A DNA stretch of 64,000 nucleotides from Sporisorium sorghi (taxonomy: Eukaryota > Basidiomycota > Ustilaginomycetes > Ustilaginales > Ustilaginaceae): contig JALCCG010000041.1 in NCBI GenBank assembly GCA_023212695.1, forward strand, positions 47,116 through 111,115, given 5' to 3'. A program made the translations under genes and the position numbers. Every line of letters begins with the position of its first letter. Within the stretch, counting starts at the first letter, position 1. Shown one piece after another: positions 62,462 through 64,000 of the stretch. A model generated the notes under the pieces. That model searched no databases, was not told where the DNA came from, and saw only the letters and a list, made by a program, of their open reading frames with translations.

Positions 62462-63445
62462 TCAAAACGTGACAAAACCCATCGCTTTCTTGGCTGCAAG
62501 GAGTGTTCCGCTGGCGGTTTCGGCAGCCCGCTGGGCCCCGTCCATCAAGATGCGGTCAAGCTCGGAAGAATCCACAATTTGATGGAACTTCTCTTGAATC
62601 GGAAGCAGCTTCTCAATGACCACCTCGGCCAATTCCTTCTTGAAGGTGCCATACCCCTGACCTTCATATCGTTTCTCGATGACGGAGATATCTTCCTCGG
62701 AGAATACGGAATAAATCTCGATCAGATTGCTGACAGCAGGCTTCTGCTCCCAATCGTGACGAACCTCGCCTTCGGAGTCGGTAACGGCTTTGGAGAACTT
62801 CCTGCGGATATCCTCCGGCGAATCCATCATGTGGACGCAGCTGTTCTTGTTGGGATTGCTCTTGCTCATCTTCTTCGATGGATCATCCAATCCCATGACG
62901 CGGGAGCCAATGTCCTGAATGATCGGCTCAGGGATTATAAACGTGCTGCCAAACCGGTTATTAAAGCGCTCCGCCACATCACGGGTCAGCTCCAGATGCT
63001 GCTTCTGGTCGTCGCCGACAGGCACATGCGTTGCCTGATAGAGGAGCACATCGGCCGCCATCAGGACCGGGTACGTAAACAGTGCCGAGCTCACTGTATC
63101 TTTCCCTTCCGATTTCTCCTTGAATTGGGTCATTCGCTTTAACTCCCCGAAATGTGCCTGCGTCTCCAGCAGCCAGCTAAGCTCGGCATGGGCAGGGACC
63201 TGCGATTGCAGAAAGATCGTCGCTTTACGGGGATCCACGCCCGACGCGACGTACAGAGCCGCTATGTCCCGCGTACGCTTATGCAGCTTCTTAGGATCCT
63301 GATACACCGTTACCGCATGAAGATCGGGCACAAAGAAATAGGATTCGTAATCATGCTGCAGGTTCACATACTGGCGAAGGGCGCCTCCGTATCCGCCGAT
63401 ATTCAAATCTCCGCTGGGTTTGATGCCTGACAATAATCGATTCAT
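62462..63445 (-). CDS. trpS: Tryptophanyl-tRNA synthetase
   Basis: A 327-residue class I synthetase that charges tRNA-Trp. The HIGH-equivalent is diverged (GDLNIGGYGGALRQ in place of TIGNY), KMSKS is intact (KKMSKSNPNKNS), and the central FTYPVLMAADVLLYQATHVPVGDDQKQHLELTRDVAERFN is canonical. AGGAGGTG precedes ATG 63445. A tRNA-Trp T-box leader and promoter lie upstream. Because the HIGH region departs from the housekeeping form, a second trpS elsewhere is possible. Confidence 0.95.
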   Translation of the reverse strand: MNRLLSGIKPSGDLNIGGYGGALRQYVNLQHDYESYFFVPDLHAVTVYQDPKKLHKRTRDIAALYVASGVDPRKATIFLQSQVPAHAELSWLLETQAHFGELKRMTQFKEKSEGKDTVSSALFTYPVLMAADVLLYQATHVPVGDDQKQHLELTRDVAERFNNRFGSTFIIPEPIIQDIGSRVMGLDDPSKKMSKSNPNKNSCVHMMDSPEDIRRKFSKAVTDSEGEVRHDWEQKPAVSNLIEIYSVFSEEDISVIEKRYEGQGYGTFKKELAEVVIEKLLPIQEKFHQIVDSSELDRILMDGAQRAAETASGTLLAAKKAMGFVTF

Positions 63446-63475
63446 TACACACCTCCTGATGATTTGGAACAACAC

Positions 63476-63770
63476 AAAAAACACCTCATCCCCCTATGGG
63501 ACGAAGTGTAACTCCGCGGTACCACCCGAATTCGACTGAAGTGTCGCACTTAAGCATGACATAGGAACTTGACTGCTCGTTGTTTCCTGTCATCTCTCCC
63601 AAGGTAACGGAGGAGCACCGTCAAGGCCTACTGCTCAAGCGTTTCAGAGGTTCGGGTTGAAGCGAGAAGATCCATTCACATATTCCAGGGTACCGGGCCT
63701 CGCACCAACCGCCGGTTCGCTTTAACCTTGGAAATAAGCTACTATTTCTTCTCATAGCCGTGTGGTATGT
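63476..63770 (-). ncRNA. T-box riboswitch leader of trpS (tRNA-Trp)
   Basis: On the minus strand a stem I region with GGTTGGTGCGAGG is followed by the T-box GGGTGGTACCGCG (63515-63527) and a terminator hairpin (63481-63509) with its T run at 63476-63480. Candidate specifier codons are TGG at 63672-63674 (in GAATGGATC) and 63685-63687. Uncharged tRNA-Trp would bind and prevent termination. Confidence 0.93.
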
Positions 63771-63829
63771 TGTTCATGAATTCCATCGCCTGTTCAGCAT
63801 AAGAGCAAGCAGGATGGATTTGATCAGAA

Positions 63830-63858
63830 TCATTACACAGGTCTTATGTGAATGTCAA
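63830..63858 (-). promoter_or_regulatory. Promoter of the trpS leader
   Basis: On the minus strand TTGACA (63853-63858), 17 bases, TAATGA (63830-63835) preceded by TGTG; about 60 bases before the T-box stem I. Confidence 0.8.
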
Positions 63859-63931
63859 CCAGGAAGGTAACCTTTTTCATACAAAGTGGCACTTCGTTAT
63901 AGAGACACGATGAAGGGAGGTACGGAAGAAA

Positions 63932-64000
63932 GTGTTCCAGTGGATCGAGGATGCCAAGAGGGGTATCGCGGAAGCTCATGAAAAATTGGTCAAACATTAT
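63932..64000 (+). CDS. Start of an unidentified gene (partial)
   Basis: GTG at 63932 follows GAAGGGAGG by eleven bases and opens a frame that runs to the window edge (23 codons, MFQWIEDAKRGIAEAHEKLV...). The helical, charged start is not enough to assign a family. Confidence 0.55.
   Translation, partial: MFQWIEDAKRGIAEAHEKLVKHY

Noticed and set aside
1..64000. CRISPR array, prophage, toxin-antitoxin or restriction system
   Set aside because: No regularly spaced repeats, phage structural genes, transposases or recognised defence genes were found; the GIY-YIG protein stands alone.

Overview
The window reads as chromosome of a Paenibacillus-like member of the Bacillota. It has roughly balanced base composition, strong AGGAGG-type ribosome sites, frequent GTG/TTG starts, sigma-A promoters, a tRNA-Trp T-box, Fur boxes, an MhqR-type operator, a BceRS-BceAB module, a class D sortase pair and an mtlA-mtlR-mtlF-mtlD operon. 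No rRNA, tRNA, CRISPR array, phage or insertion sequence was seen.

Layout. 1-6.5 kb: PhnA tail, TSUP exporter, then a minus-strand envelope block (GH8-like protein, membrane polysaccharide deacetylase, coiled-coil protein, membrane glycerophosphodiesterase) facing an FHA/winged-helix regulator. 6.6-8.7 kb: an intracellular GH9 glycosidase and a small unknown gene. 9-14.3 kb: complete mannitol PTS operon. 14.5-23.8 kb: greA, an MFS exporter, two small proteins (one LSm-like), a GIY-YIG protein, ArsR/SRPBCC pair, flavin monooxygenase, class A beta-lactamase lipoprotein, Crp-family regulator and HAD phosphatase.

24.0-36.7 kb is the most interesting part. It carries a urocanase paralogue, a DUF917 protein, a histidine-ammonia-lyase paralogue, a hydantoinase-like enzyme, two M20 N-carbamoyl amidohydrolases, an OpuC-type (quaternary amine) ABC importer and an IclR regulator. 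The lyase has lost the MIO-forming Ala-Ser-Gly and the urocanase has lost its active-site Cys. With the quaternary-amine importer and the hydantoin/carbamoyl enzymes, this fits a route that imports ergothioneine (or S-methyl-ergothioneine), eliminates trimethylamine, hydrates thiourocanate, removes sulfur to give hydantoin-propionate, and opens it via N-carbamoyl-glutamate to glutamate. Two promoters in this block share a 26-base AT-rich motif at the -10/start region, suggesting one regulon.

36.9-45.1 kb: PLP-dependent deaminase/racemase-fold gene translationally coupled to a lactone-oxidase gene broken by two mutually compensating frameshifts, then DUF3888 and DinB genes and a BceRSAB-type peptide-antibiotic module. 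45.4-52.8 kb: a lipoprotein with copper-amine-oxidase-N-like domains, an EamA transporter, and an LPKTG surface protein with its class D sortase. 52.9-56.9 kb: HTH gene plus peptide deformylase, a ring-cleavage dioxygenase behind an MhqR-like operator, and a BCCT betaine transporter. 57-64 kb: a Fur-controlled siderophore ABC importer divergent from a Fur-controlled ferredoxin/flavodoxin-NADP reductase, and T-box-controlled trpS.

Calls rest on reading sequence and recalled family knowledge; no database search was possible.
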